From NCBI GenBank assembly GCA_964020155.1, contig OZ026565.1, positions 3,504,553 to 3,568,552 on the forward strand: a stretch of DNA of 64,000 bases, read 5' to 3'. This document shows, piece after piece, positions 1 through 10,760 of this stretch. The translations under genes were made by a program, and so were the position numbers. Each line of letters begins with the position of its first letter. Positions within the stretch are counted from its first letter, which is position 1. This DNA is from Chondrilla cf. caribensis (lineage: Eukaryota > Porifera > Demospongiae > Chondrillida > Chondrillidae). The notes beneath the pieces are model-generated. The model ran no database searches. It saw only the letters and a program-made list of their open reading frames with translations, and was not told the DNA's origin.

Positions 1-3000
1 CAATACCAATTAATTCAGTGGGATGTCCAAGGAAAACAGCTGTATCCACCCCAGGTCCTCCCACCATGTCATTGTGACCTAGTCCCGGCAAGAACGTATC
101 ATCTCCTGGTCCACCATCCATCATATCGGTGTCAATTCCACCAACAAGTATATCGTGCCCATCTCCACCCTCAAGGGTATTATTTCCATCTCCTCCTCTG
201 AGAACATCGTTTCCTGGTCCACCAGAGATGTGGTCGTCCCACACACCACCTTGTAAGGTATTGTTCCTGGAGTTCCCAATGATGTGGTTGCTGAAGTTGT
301 CTGCTCCATAGTTTGTGACAACTTTGGCAAACTTGTCATGGTTTAGATCTACGTACTGTCCTGTTTTGTCGTTAGCCTTGTCAATGCCTACAATAACTGG
401 TTGGTAATGATTATATTCCGGCAGAACACATGTAAATCCATCAGATGTTTGTATTTGCATGTGTTGTGTCTTGTCCTTATTCTTGATGTAGTCTACCAGC
501 CAAATTTCATCATTTTTACCAAATTCATCCAAAGTTGACATTTTAATAAACAAGTGTTCATTCTGAAAGTCTTTGATAACCTCAAATCCATCAAGTGGAT
601 ATTTGAGGATCAAAGTATCTGTAACACCATCTTCAGCTTTGTTATAAAGTTTATAGTTATATCCATCCTTAAAGCTATAAATGTATGTATCACTTCCATC
701 CATACCCGTAACACTCTGACTCGAACCTTTTCGCATATCCAAATAATTATCGAGGTCATTTCCTTTCACTGCATGGGACCACTCTTCATTAATTGGACCG
801 ATCGCTTTTTGTACAGTTTTCCACTTTGGAAGATTCAGATCACGGTCTATAGATCCTTCAACTGCAGAATCATCAACTATGAGGGGTGTCTTTTCTGTGA
901 AGGGTTCCTCTGTTGGTAGTTGAAAAGTAACCCCATCCAGTGTTTGAATTTGTAAGTGTTGATATCTTGGTCCCAGTTGCCAATTGAGAAGTATTGCTTC
1001 CACATCATCATCTGCATTCTTTGAATGGATTCTCAGGTTATTACCACTTGGCTCAACAATCACATTGTCATAATCGACTGGAAACATAATGAGATCTGTC
1101 TCTTCGTCATAGGCAAAGTTGTTAATAGTGTCAATAGAGTCTCCCTCATGCATAACATAGCCATCAAGTCCCTCCCCACCGGTTAAGTAATCCTTTCCTT
1201 TACCTCCCATGAGGAGATTCTTGTATCTGTGTCCAATAATTGTATCATCCGATTCACTTCCGATAACCCCGATCACAGGTTCATTTCTGTATGCATCATT
1301 CTTTGACAGGTCAAGATATCCTTGGTCTTCTGGACCAATTGACACCAGGAATGGATGGAGAGTGGGGTTGCCACTATCGTCCTCCTCGATCTTGTAACCG
1401 AAGGAATCATTTGCAAACAACTTGACATGACGATATGCTTCGCTTTGAAACCAGTTGTCAAGGGTAATCCTTGGTTCCTTGTCATACTCAATTACTAGGT
1501 TCATTCCAGATTTATGCAGTGAGAGAGAAGTATGTGGAATTCCCAGAAAAATGACGTCCATTTCTTCATCTTCAGCATGGTTGTCAATAGTTATGTAGAA
1601 AGTGGTATCTGATGTGTGAACTGTGAGGTTGTATCTGTCTGCCCCATTTCCACCCTTGAAGAATTCTTCTCTCCCACCCTCACTCACAATGGTATTTTCA
1701 CAATCGTTTCCCACGATATAATCATCACCATCTGTTCCTTCTATGTACTCCACGTGTGTGTAGTTGGGCTGCGTTCCATCCACATGACTGAATCCTATGA
1801 GGCCATATGGTATGGTCAGTATGGATCCATCTTTCTGTGCCGAAACTGTGAATATGACCCCATCTGATGTTTTGAAGTGCATGTGTTGATAAGCTTCACT
1901 CCAAAACCAACTGTCAATTATCACGCTCAAGGGAATTTCAGGATCCAATGAAGTGACATTCAAATTCAAATCAACCCTGTGAATATGAAGACTCTCATAG
2001 GTTCTGTTGATGACCAAGTAGTCATCGACTTTGTCCATAGCAAAGTTGTTGACAGTAGTGTGTGTGGAGTGGTAACTTATGAAGTAAGAATCTGATCCCT
2101 CTCCACCTCTAACTAAGTTGTTTTGAGGGCCAAGGTAGAATATGTCATCTCCACCCATCCCATGAATGATGTAGTGATAGTCTTCAAGGGTGTAATTCAA
2201 ATCTGCCTCAGGGGGGAGCTCTTGAATAGCAATGAATGTGTTGTCATTCTTGTTCCCGATGTACTTTCCATGAATGGTCTCTCGATCAGGGTCCAATCCG
2301 CCTATGATGCTTTTCTTATCCACCGGAATGAACCAGAGAACCTTGACTTTTTCTTCAGTGAACTTTACATTATTGGTCTCTCCCACTCCCATCACTATGC
2401 CCGTGACATCTTTGTCAAAGTGGAGCTCTTCGTGATGAAGGACTTCGTTTCCTTCAATGTCTGTCATCATCATGGTCAAATCCGCTGTGTTGTCATCATG
2501 TAGCTCAAAGGTGATGTCACCTCCATCCCATGATACTTGACCTCCAGCAAAGTTTATTGTTACTGAATCAGGACCTGCTGCTATATCATAATAGTTGCGG
2601 TAGTCGGATAAATTTCTCAACAATTCCTGGTCTTCCTCGTACTGGGCATCTAACTTTTTGGATTTGTGTGGAGCTGTGAAGATGCCTCCAGTGGCAAAAT
2701 CTAGCATATCCAGAATGGCATCTTTAACTCCTCTGAAGAATGCAGCAACTTTTTCTCCAACACTAGCATCTGGTGGGAGAGCATCAAATTCTCTTTTGAT
2801 ATCTGCATAGTAAACATCAAGGCTCAGTCTGTCTGCCATGAGAATTAGTGAGAGTGGCTCAAACTCAGGACCCAAGAAGTCAATAATCCCTATTGCTGCA
2901 TCCAACACAGCATCCACATATCCTATGGGAGTACCCTCTTTAACATCTTGTTCTATATTATATAAGGTGAATAAGGTACCCACCCATGGTACACCTTTGA

Positions 3001-5599
3001 GGAATTTCACTGCTTTGCCCATGCAACTTAGCTCCTTGGCAGCTTCACCTGCAAGCACTTCAGCACCTCTGTCTCCTACTTCTTCTTCTGCTATTTCGTT
3101 AACCTCATAGACATCATTCTTATATCTTTTGGACCATGCCTTTGAGACACCTCTGACGATTCTTTTATCGAGGCTAAACATTTGGCTTATTCCATGTGCA
3201 GTTTGCAGTATCCCCATAACCCCCTCATATGTCTTGTGTTGATTAAAACTGTCTATCACTCCCTGTATTCCAAGTACCGTTCCATAAAATGCCTCAATGT
3301 TACCAATCACACCTTCGGGAGAAACCTTTTGCTCCTTCATCTCACGAAATATACCATCTGAGGAGAGCTTGGATTCATCAATCTCTGCTTCCATCTCTTC
3401 TCGATTTGAAGGTTCATCTGGATCATATGCAGTGAACTCCACTTTTGAACTACCTTTCTCGTATTTCACAGATTCTTTGTCTATTTTGAATCCCTTTCCA
3501 TGCTCAAGTAAAACCTTTTCCATCTGCTCAGAGAGGTAAACCTGATCTCTACCAATGGCTTGAGATGTTCTTGATGACAAGCTATGGTCTAGATTTCGTG
3601 AAAACACACGGAATTCATTTCGTGCTGTTGCTCTTTCTGGAGGGGTTACTACTCTCCCATCCCATGGAGCATTTCTGAGTGGACCATGAGCTACTTTGCC
3701 TATTTCGGGAGGAGTGAAAATGATACAGTCAGAACCAAGGTCTGGCTCTATACCCACAACACCTCCCATGCAATAATCCACTTCATCAATAACACGCTCT
3801 CTCACTGATACACTCCCAGTGTCAATATCAGTGCTGTCTGGCCTTGCCTTGATGTAGTTCCCAAATAGTTGCATTCCCTGTCTAGCATTGCCAACCTCCA
3901 GTCCTGATAACCACTGACCTACCATTCGGGAAAAGTGCAGTTTCAAAACATCCATCTGGGGTAACTCGTCCAAATATTTGCTTCCCCAAAGCTCATCCCT
4001 GTGTCCTGTGTACTTGATGGGTGCTATGTGTCCTTGGACCATAGGGTGACCGTGGAAGAATTCAACATGAGTCAGGGAATCATGGTTGTACAAATCCATG
4101 GCCAGTCTACTAGTCGTCCAAGATCGATAGTCGCGAATAGATTCAGATACAAATAGAGATACCCCTGCAATGGCATTGTAGACACTTTCGTCATTCACTC
4201 TTATGCTATCATTTCTTCCCAACATCCACATCTGTGATTCTGGGAAGAAGTAGCTGTCCGTTTTGGGCATGATGGTTGGATAATCCGTCTTTTCCAGTGA
4301 TGGAAATTTCACGTCCGTGTTTTTTGTGTCATCTGGATGACGTGGATTTTCGGCATGAATAATGCCGAAAATCCTGACAGCAAAAGCATCCATGTCAGAT
4401 CCACCTTTGGCCGATTCATACTTCATACTCAAAACCCACTGACCAAATCTGTAGTAGACATATTTGTCTTTAAATTCATTGCCGTCCTCATCCTTGTTGA
4501 TGTATACCCCATTGTCACTGTGAGGGTACTGAAATCCTCTTTCTCCAAAGAGTTTTATATCTTTTGCAATGTCCTCTTTGGCAGTATATTCTCTTACTTG
4601 CATGTCCACGATTAAGTCATCTGCATACCTGCGAACTAGTTTCCATGGAGAAATAGCTCCCAGCCAGTAGTCTGGAACTGTAATGTGATCAAATACTGTT
4701 TTTGTCACTCTACTCAAAATATTGAACAGATCATCAGAATCAAAGTAAAACACCTCATCTACTCCTCCTTCAGTACTAGTGACAGTCATAAGCAAGTGGT
4801 CTAACGTGGAAGCAAAGGACAAGAGGCTTTCCTCCTCCAAGCTCTCCGCATCCTCTTCCATTACTTCGTATAATTCATCACTTGTTATTGGCTTCACTGC
4901 AACGTCAAAATCATATGTAACCACTTCTTTTGAAAGTAAAGCTCTGTCCATTGTCCAATCGATGCCTGTATCAGGGGTTATTTCACCAACCAGCTCCAAG
5001 CCGGTAGAGTCAATTCCCACAACTCCAATCCGAATGTCTACCACTGCATCCACATGCCTTTCCTTAAGATCAGAAAGTAGCCCCCACCCAAACACATAGT
5101 TAATAAATTCAATTCCGTCCTCTCTCATCTCGCCGATGCTACACCCAACTAGACTTACACGCGAGATCTTTCCTGCCTCCTTAACTCCTGGAAGTGCTGC
5201 TATTGCCTTTGCTATCTCATCAGTGAGCAGTCCGCCTAGCTGATCTTGATTATCCCATCTGTAAGAACTGTATCCAATAACTTGAACTCGGGTACGACTA
5301 TCGGGTAGTGCTGGAATGTCTTTTCCTGTGTCTATCACATACAGATTTGTGTTAGTGTTATATTTTGCCAATTTGAATTCCATAGCACTTGCATCAAATA
5401 TGACCACATACGAGAATTCGGGATGCTGCTTGTACAGAAAATTGGCCAGAAAGGAGAGAGATTCATTGACCTCGGGCAATGCTAGTATCTGTCTCTGATA
5501 GCGTATGGTAGCATTCACGTTGAATGTTACATCTCCTTGAACCAATGGACCAGTCCTCCAGAACAGAGGCAAGAGTGCCATCAGTAGCAACGTTAACAT
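1..5599 (-). CDS. Copy A: secreted RTX/C80-like giant protein, 3'-partial
   Basis: The reading frame is open from the ATG at 5599-5597 to the left edge, giving at least 1866 codons; the C-terminus lies outside the window. The protein begins with a signal peptide (MLTLLLMALLP-, likely cut after about residue 22). A C80-peptidase-like module follows at about residues 55-200, with the LVGCS cysteine near 153 but YSSYRWD where known peptidases have a Gly-His-Gly. The region 205-590 is unassigned. A hydrophobic Gly-rich region lies at about 760-1000, and RTX repeats with Trp-containing beta modules run from about 1140 on. The ATG is the first in exon 2 and sits 36 bases inside an acceptor. No lesion is visible. 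Copy A shares its N-terminal type with B and C, its 920-945 block with B, and its 1420-1545 block with B and E. Function is inferred only: a secreted, probably Ca2+-binding effector or adhesive protein. Confidence 0.85.
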   Translation of the reverse strand, partial: MLTLLLMALLPLFWRTGPLVQGDVTFNVNATIRYQRQILALPEVNESLSFLANFLYKQHPEFSYVVIFDASAMEFKLAKYNTNTNLYVIDTGKDIPALPDSRTRVQVIGYSSYRWDNQDQLGGLLTDEIAKAIAALPGVKEAGKISRVSLVGCSIGEMREDGIEFINYVFGWGLLSDLKERHVDAVVDIRIGVVGIDSTGLELVGEITPDTGIDWTMDRALLSKEVVTYDFDVAVKPITSDELYEVMEEDAESLEEESLLSFASTLDHLLMTVTSTEGGVDEVFYFDSDDLFNILSRVTKTVFDHITVPDYWLGAISPWKLVRRYADDLIVDMQVREYTAKEDIAKDIKLFGERGFQYPHSDNGVYINKDEDGNEFKDKYVYYRFGQWVLSMKYESAKGGSDMDAFAVRIFGIIHAENPRHPDDTKNTDVKFPSLEKTDYPTIMPKTDSYFFPESQMWMLGRNDSIRVNDESVYNAIAGVSLFVSESIRDYRSWTTSRLAMDLYNHDSLTHVEFFHGHPMVQGHIAPIKYTGHRDELWGSKYLDELPQMDVLKLHFSRMVGQWLSGLEVGNARQGMQLFGNYIKARPDSTDIDTGSVSVRERVIDEVDYCMGGVVGIEPDLGSDCIIFTPPEIGKVAHGPLRNAPWDGRVVTPPERATARNEFRVFSRNLDHSLSSRTSQAIGRDQVYLSEQMEKVLLEHGKGFKIDKESVKYEKGSSKVEFTAYDPDEPSNREEMEAEIDESKLSSDGIFREMKEQKVSPEGVIGNIEAFYGTVLGIQGVIDSFNQHKTYEGVMGILQTAHGISQMFSLDKRIVRGVSKAWSKRYKNDVYEVNEIAEEEVGDRGAEVLAGEAAKELSCMGKAVKFLKGVPWVGTLFTLYNIEQDVKEGTPIGYVDAVLDAAIGIIDFLGPEFEPLSLILMADRLSLDVYYADIKREFDALPPDASVGEKVAAFFRGVKDAILDMLDFATGGIFTAPHKSKKLDAQYEEDQELLRNLSDYRNYYDIAAGPDSVTINFAGGQVSWDGGDITFELHDDNTADLTMMMTDIEGNEVLHHEELHFDKDVTGIVMGVGETNNVKFTEEKVKVLWFIPVDKKSIIGGLDPDRETIHGKYIGNKNDNTFIAIQELPPEADLNYTLEDYHYIIHGMGGDDIFYLGPQNNLVRGGEGSDSYFISYHSTHTTVNNFAMDKVDDYLVINRTYESLHIHRVDLNLNVTSLDPEIPLSVIIDSWFWSEAYQHMHFKTSDGVIFTVSAQKDGSILTIPYGLIGFSHVDGTQPNYTHVEYIEGTDGDDYIVGNDCENTIVSEGGREEFFKGGNGADRYNLTVHTSDTTFYITIDNHAEDEEMDVIFLGIPHTSLSLHKSGMNLVIEYDKEPRITLDNWFQSEAYRHVKLFANDSFGYKIEEDDSGNPTLHPFLVSIGPEDQGYLDLSKNDAYRNEPVIGVIGSESDDTIIGHRYKNLLMGGKGKDYLTGGEGLDGYVMHEGDSIDTINNFAYDEETDLIMFPVDYDNVIVEPSGNNLRIHSKNADDDVEAILLNWQLGPRYQHLQIQTLDGVTFQLPTEEPFTEKTPLIVDDSAVEGSIDRDLNLPKWKTVQKAIGPINEEWSHAVKGNDLDNYLDMRKGSSQSVTGMDGSDTYIYSFKDGYNYKLYNKAEDGVTDTLILKYPLDGFEVIKDFQNEHLFIKMSTLDEFGKNDEIWLVDYIKNKDKTQHMQIQTSDGFTCVLPEYNHYQPVIVGIDKANDKTGQYVDLNHDKFAKVVTNYGADNFSNHIIGNSRNNTLQGGVWDDHISGGPGNDVLRGGDGNNTLEGGDGHDILVGGIDTDMMDGGPGDDTFLPGLGHNDMVGGPGVDTAVFLGHPTELIGI

Positions 5600-5798
5600 T
5601 GCTGCTTGTGCCCAGGAAGGGGAGTGGATGTCTCCTGAAATAAAAATCAAAGAATATGTATCAAAAAGTTTGTATAATACCATTAAGCACTGGGACATGA
5701 GACTGAAGGTGATCTCTGTGGTCAAAACTCCCAGAAAGTGCTAAAGTACTCATAGCGTAGATATTGAAAGATATATGTGGTTTGAACTCCTCACAGGG

Positions 5799-5918
5799 GT
5801 TGTTCCTTCTCTTGTTTATTGCTCTTGTCTTTGTGGCTACTAAATCAGATGTCATTTTGTGGGGACATCTAATTTAGTAGTCACGAAGACAAGAGCAATA
5901 AATAAGAGAAGGAACAAC
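5799..5918. repeat. 120-base inverted repeat (hairpin) in intron A
   Basis: The left arm (5799-5853) and right arm (5864-5918) are 55 bases each, with a 10-base loop. I count four differences between the arms, all transitions. In a plus-strand RNA three would be G-U pairs; in a minus-strand RNA one would. Sequence similar to the right arm alone occurs near 62890-62930, so the left arm looks like an inverted duplication specific to copy A. Confidence 0.8.
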
Positions 5919-6263
5919 TTAACTGCAGGTTGTTGGACATGAGCAATAAATGCTCCAATGCACACTTCCCCATACAGTAACCTTTACTTACATAACCTAA
6001 TGCCATCAAATTCAGCTATCATCCATCCATGAGAGCAATATTGGTCTCATACAATATACACATACACATACACATACACATTCTCTACTCCTTGTGTAGG
6101 GGTGAATCATTTGACATTAAAATGGAATAAAATTATAAGGAAAGGCTGACATTTTGAAACTTGAATTTAACTAGTCTAAGAGAAAATCACCAATAAAATC
6201 ATCCTTAGCTGTGGTTTCACATAATAGGCACTTATTTGATATCATGTGTGAACCCAATAAGAA

Positions 6264-6899
6264 TTAAGTCTTGCGTAGTCCAGACCTAGTCTCGCCTCAA
6301 ATTTGAAATTGGGACTTTGTACTGGTGAGAAATTAAGGGTCTGGTCTCATCAAGAACCAATTTCTGTATCATTTCAGATTCATATTCATTGCTGAACATG
6401 TTTAGATGCACAAAAACGTCAATGCCTGAAGGTGGCTCCTTTTAAGTATAGAAGTGTAGTTTGACTATCGTTGATGTTTCTAAATCTGTGAAACACTCCC
6501 CACATACATACATGTAAATTCAGTGATATCTATCCAGGGTTCTCCGCGAAAAGTCATGGGTAGCGGTCTCTCTTTGCGACAAATCCCTTCCAAATATTCA
6601 GAATATGGTTGTTTGCTTTAGAATTGAAAATTCTTTTGTATTTGGAATTGTCATTGTTACACATAGCCAATAGGACTCAGCTGAAGATAATGCCTTCTTC
6701 ACCAGCCATTGTGCTTGCATGAGTGAAGTCACCCCCTTTGGAATATTTGATAATGTGTGATATATTTAAGATTTGTCATTGTCGTCTCCCCCTCCCAGTA
6801 CAGAAATAGGTTCCTGATGAGACCAGACCCTTTCTCACAGGGACAGAGTCCCAATTTCAAATTGGAGGCAAGAGTGGGTGCAGACTACACGAGACTTAA
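6264..6899. mobile_element. TTAA-bounded non-autonomous DNA transposon (MITE-like)
   Basis: The ends are inverted repeats of about 90 bases (about 6268-6358 and 6809-6895). The outermost bases read GTCTTGCGTAGTC on the left and GACTACACGAGAC on the right. A TTAA lies directly outside each end (6264-6267 and 6896-6899), as expected for a TTAA target duplication of the piggyBac or Kolobok kind. No transposase frame is visible inside. Sequence like the right half recurs near 24030, 36690-36790 and 49340-49450. Confidence 0.6.
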
Positions 6900-7198
6900 A
6901 GTATTATGGTCTTGACTAACTGAAAAAAATTAACATATGTTCACACATATAAACATAGGTGCTTATTGTTGTAAGTGCTTGTAGGTGCATTAGTAAACAA
7001 TGCAAAGTCAAAGAAAACCTCATAATATTATTTATGGTTATTAGAAGGTTGGATTCAGTTTGAATCTCTCAGTCAATAGCCCCATTCCTACTAATCTAAA
7101 TTAAAGAGATGACTCCAAGTGGTTTAACAATATTTAAGTCCTTCTGACCTTGAAAACATCTATTACATTGATTTCAATACACTATAAATTTGACTTAC

Positions 7199-7310
7199 CA
7201 AGAATGTCCTGGTGCTGTATGCAAAATTGATTCTCTTGACCTTGTAACTGACCTCCAATCGAATTTCTCTCTTCTCAGATTGGAATGATATCTACCAGCT
7301 GTTTCAGAAT
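7199..7310 (-). other. Exon 1 of copy A (non-coding leader)
   Basis: This is the stretch between a start site predicted about 30 bases downstream of the TATA box and the GTAAGT donor at 7198. It contains no ATG on the minus strand, so translation should begin in exon 2. Compared with exon 1 of the other copies it lacks about 45 bases next to the donor, and its donor is GTAAGT where the others have GTTAGT. The start base is an estimate. Confidence 0.5.
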
Positions 7311-7333
7311 CTGAGAGAGTGTGGCTGTATGTG

Positions 7334-7474
7334 CCTTTTATAGCAGTTGGGGTTAATTAGAGCTGGCCTGAACTTCCTGTCAACTCATACTTCTATTGGA
7401 TAATGATGATACTATTAATTGTATTCATAATTATTTTCCTTGAGTGTGGTTTCTGATGAACTTCCTGTACAGGA
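7334..7474 (-). promoter_or_regulatory. Core promoter of copy A
   Basis: A TATA box (CTATAAAAGG on the minus strand) lies at 7343-7334. Upstream are two Ets-like ACAGGAAGTTC motifs (7380-7370 and 7468-7458). The second overlaps a perfect 12-bp palindrome, TCCTGTACAGGA, at 7463-7474. The same arrangement precedes all five copies. Factor identity is inference. Confidence 0.6.
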
Positions 7475-7694
7475 TGTGCATGATACAGAATCAGTACTGA
7501 TACCAAAATAATGTAATCTCCTCCTATAATTAAATCAATATAATATTTTTTTAATTCAAGTTTTGATTGCTGAACTAGCACAATTACAAGTAACGTTGAT
7601 GTGGATGACAATATTGTTACAGTAGTCCATGAATACATGCTAATACACATGCTTGTACTTTGTGTTGTCACATGCAATACAGTTGAATTATACA

Positions 7695-7867
<173 letters not shown>

Positions 7868-9516
7868 ATACATAATTGTACGTATATACGTATATCACAG
7901 ATACAATGGGCAGACACATAATACATGCATTTTTATATTCAAACATATACATAAATGCACATCAGTAGACTAAAGCATGCAGCCCATGTACACATATAAT
8001 AGGTATAATATGTTAATGGTATTAATTTCAATAAGAAAATTAATATCCTTTTGATTACAAATTTGAAATTATCCATTTATTCATGATTATTTAAAGATAA
8101 AATCTGACAATTCATACACCAAACTATAGGACCGGTTCATGCACTGTACTAGTATGCGTCATGTACATTGCATGACAGCTGTAGACAGGTACAAACTAAT
8201 GTATTATGTAGTACATAAATTATTATATATTACATTTAGCTTGCAACTGTAAAAATATCTTGTGTTAGGCTGTGAGCAATCTCAGATTGTGCACGTGTTT
8301 TGTTCGTCTTCAACACTCAAATGATTAATGAGTTCGATTCGCTGCAGTAATTTCTTGAGTGTTAAGAAGTAAGAGCCATGGAAGCACAAAGTTGTGGTTC
8401 ACTTGCTATTACTTTGTATAACGGAATGTTGACTAGTACTATGCAATTAGTCTCACTCTCAGCCACTTACACAGCCCAAGGGCAAGAATGTGGTACTCAC
8501 ATAATTATGCACTAAAACACATGGAGGTGCAAGCATATACGCTCATATGTACACACATGCAGATGCATTCATACATGTACACAAAGCTACCAACATACAT
8601 TGTTATGCATATATGTCAATATAATATATCAATTTCAATGAATATGTAATTACTCATTGTTGTCAACTTTACCGAATCATTCCCGAGATTTATGGATTTT
8701 TTCAGTGGCTACTTGTCCCTCACAGATTGGTGATTTCTCACAATTTACCACAACTGAAACCATAGGGTGTGGGATCCGATTGTCTTTATTGGAATCGTCT
8801 TCAGAAGTTCCATCATAATCGAAAAGCAGTCGCTTCTAGTCGATCTAGTTGTTTTATCGTTATTCGTCATTCTCTAGTGGAATAAATTTCTAGCCCGTTC
8901 GATTTTCGTTCGGCAGTATTCTGATCGATAAATTCAAGTTCTTGGACAGATTCGCGTAGGTCCTTCGACGTCAATTCATCAATCAAACGAGGTAAAAGCT
9001 CACGATTAATTTCGGATGGAGCATAACGTCAAGTTCATTTCTCAAAAAGCGGCTTTTTGATTCGTTCGAGCATTTGACAGCCATTTGCAATATGACGTCA
9101 TTAATTGGCTGGTTTGTGATCATCACACATGCCTACTTTTTGTCGAAATTACAATAGTAAACTGGGATGTAATAATTAGCACTATACAGTATAACTAAAT
9201 ACAGTATAATATTCGACAAGGTTCTGGACTACTATTGTGGTTATTAATTTTATCAAGCCCAATCAATAAATATAAAACGTGCTAAGTTTATATATATCGT
9301 TTTAACTGCATGTGTCCATTAAATTGTATTTCAGCTGTGAACATGCATGTACAAACTAATCTGTGTCATAGTATACAAAGTTACTATGTATTACACTAGT
9401 GCACTAGTTTTCACCAGTCATGAGATGAGATGATGACTGATGAGATTGATTTGCTTCAGTAATTTCTTAACCATCATGGAACATGAAGTTGTGGTTCAGT
9501 TGCTATTATACTTTGC

Positions 9517-9586
<70 letters not shown>

Positions 9587-9641
9587 CACACACACAGTCA
9601 CACTAGTGCACACACACACACACATACATGCACACATACAT

Positions 9642-9725
<84 letters not shown>

Positions 9726-10350
9726 GTGTGTGTGTGTGTGTAGGTAACATTCTGTTATTATTATTTGCAAAGTAGTAGCAAGTGAACCACAACTTGCTAC
9801 TACTTTGCATGCTTCCATGGCTCATAATTCTTAACACTCAAGAACTTACTGCAGTGAATCCAACTCATCAATCATTTGAGTGTTGAAGACAAACAAAGCA
9901 CGTACACAATTTGATATTGCTCACAGCCTGACACAACATATTTTTACAGCTGCAAGCTAAATGTAATGCATAATAATTTATGTATGACATAATACATTAG
10001 TTTGTACCTGTCTACAGCTGTCATGCAATGTACATGACGCATGGCAACTATTAATATCAAAGTACATAAACTGGTCCTAAAGTTTGAGTGTATGGATTAT
10101 GCAAATGAATATTCTTGAGCATCAGATTTTATCTTTGAAAATCATACTTGCATTAATAATTTCAAATTTGTAAAATTAGAAGGATATTGTTTTGCTTATT
10201 AAAATTAATACTGCTGATGCATCCCTATTATGTGTGTACATGGGCTGCATGCTTCATGAGTCTACTGATGTGCATGTGTGTGTATGTTTCAATATTAAAA
10301 TGCATGTATACGTATTATGTCTGTCCATTGTATATGTGTATTAATACGTG
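7868..10350. repeat. Large imperfect inverted duplication
   Basis: Sequence at about 7868-8430 reappears in reverse complement at about 9765-10350. Landmarks are the stretch with GCATGCAGCCCATGTACAC near 7975 and its complement near 10235, and the GTTGTGGTTCACTTGCTA stretch near 8390 and its complement near 9785. About 1.3 kb separates the arms, including a CA array that turns into TG at 9720-9742. The other spacers carry only the direct-orientation arm. Confidence 0.75.
9519..9742. repeat. Compound (CA)n/(TG)n microsatellite
   Basis: CA repeats are broken by short unique pieces near 9596-9635. At about 9721 the array switches to TG, which makes a local palindrome. It lies near the inner end of the inverted duplication. 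Confidence 0.9.
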
Positions 10351-10489
10351 ATATTTATAATACATATGACATGTCAATCTGAAATAATTAGCAGACCTAC
10401 CTGGAGCTGTGAACTAAATTATGAACCATTTCCTATCTGTTCTGTTTCACACCAGGGAAGGTTTGGTTGAGTTCTCATCTTACTATAAT

Positions 10490-10760
10490 TTACTGTTTGT
10501 TTGTTTATTTGTTTGTTTGTTTGTTTGTTCGCGAACTCCTCCTTCAGTTCGCATGCGATCGACGTTAAACTCCCCAATCCTTCTCAGCGGCACCCGTGAA
10601 CTATACTAAGGGGGTTGGCGTTTCGTTTTAGGCCTTTCTTCTAGAATTCGAGCAAAACCGTACTATCCCCGTACTTGAAAGGCGCCATTTTTATGACACG
10701 TTTACGGACGAATACGCCCGTAGGGCGGGTAATTCGTACTCGTTTTATTTAATGTAAAAG
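10490..10760 (-). mobile_element. (CAAA)n-tailed retroelement fragment (SINE or LINE end), tentative
   Basis: Read on the minus strand, about 230 bases of GC-richer sequence (about 10750-10530) end in a (CAAA)n tail (10529-10492). The segment includes a short hairpin around 10707-10740. It is found only in spacer A/B, and its composition differs from the flanks. A unique insertion with a simple-repeat tail suggests a retroposed element. No coding frame or Pol III box was confirmed. Confidence 0.35.

Larger units (their letters stand above)
5635..7198 (-). other. Intron 1 of copy A (5' leader intron)
   Basis: The donor is TTG|GTAAGT, with GT at 7198-7197. The acceptor is a pyrimidine-rich tract ending in CAG, with AG at 5636-5635, so exon 2 begins at 5634. 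The intron holds a 120-base hairpin (5799-5918) and a TTAA-bounded element (6264-6899). It lacks the GATTCG-palindrome element found in introns B, C and D. Splice sites are inferred from motif and from conservation across copies; no transcript was available. Confidence 0.6.
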
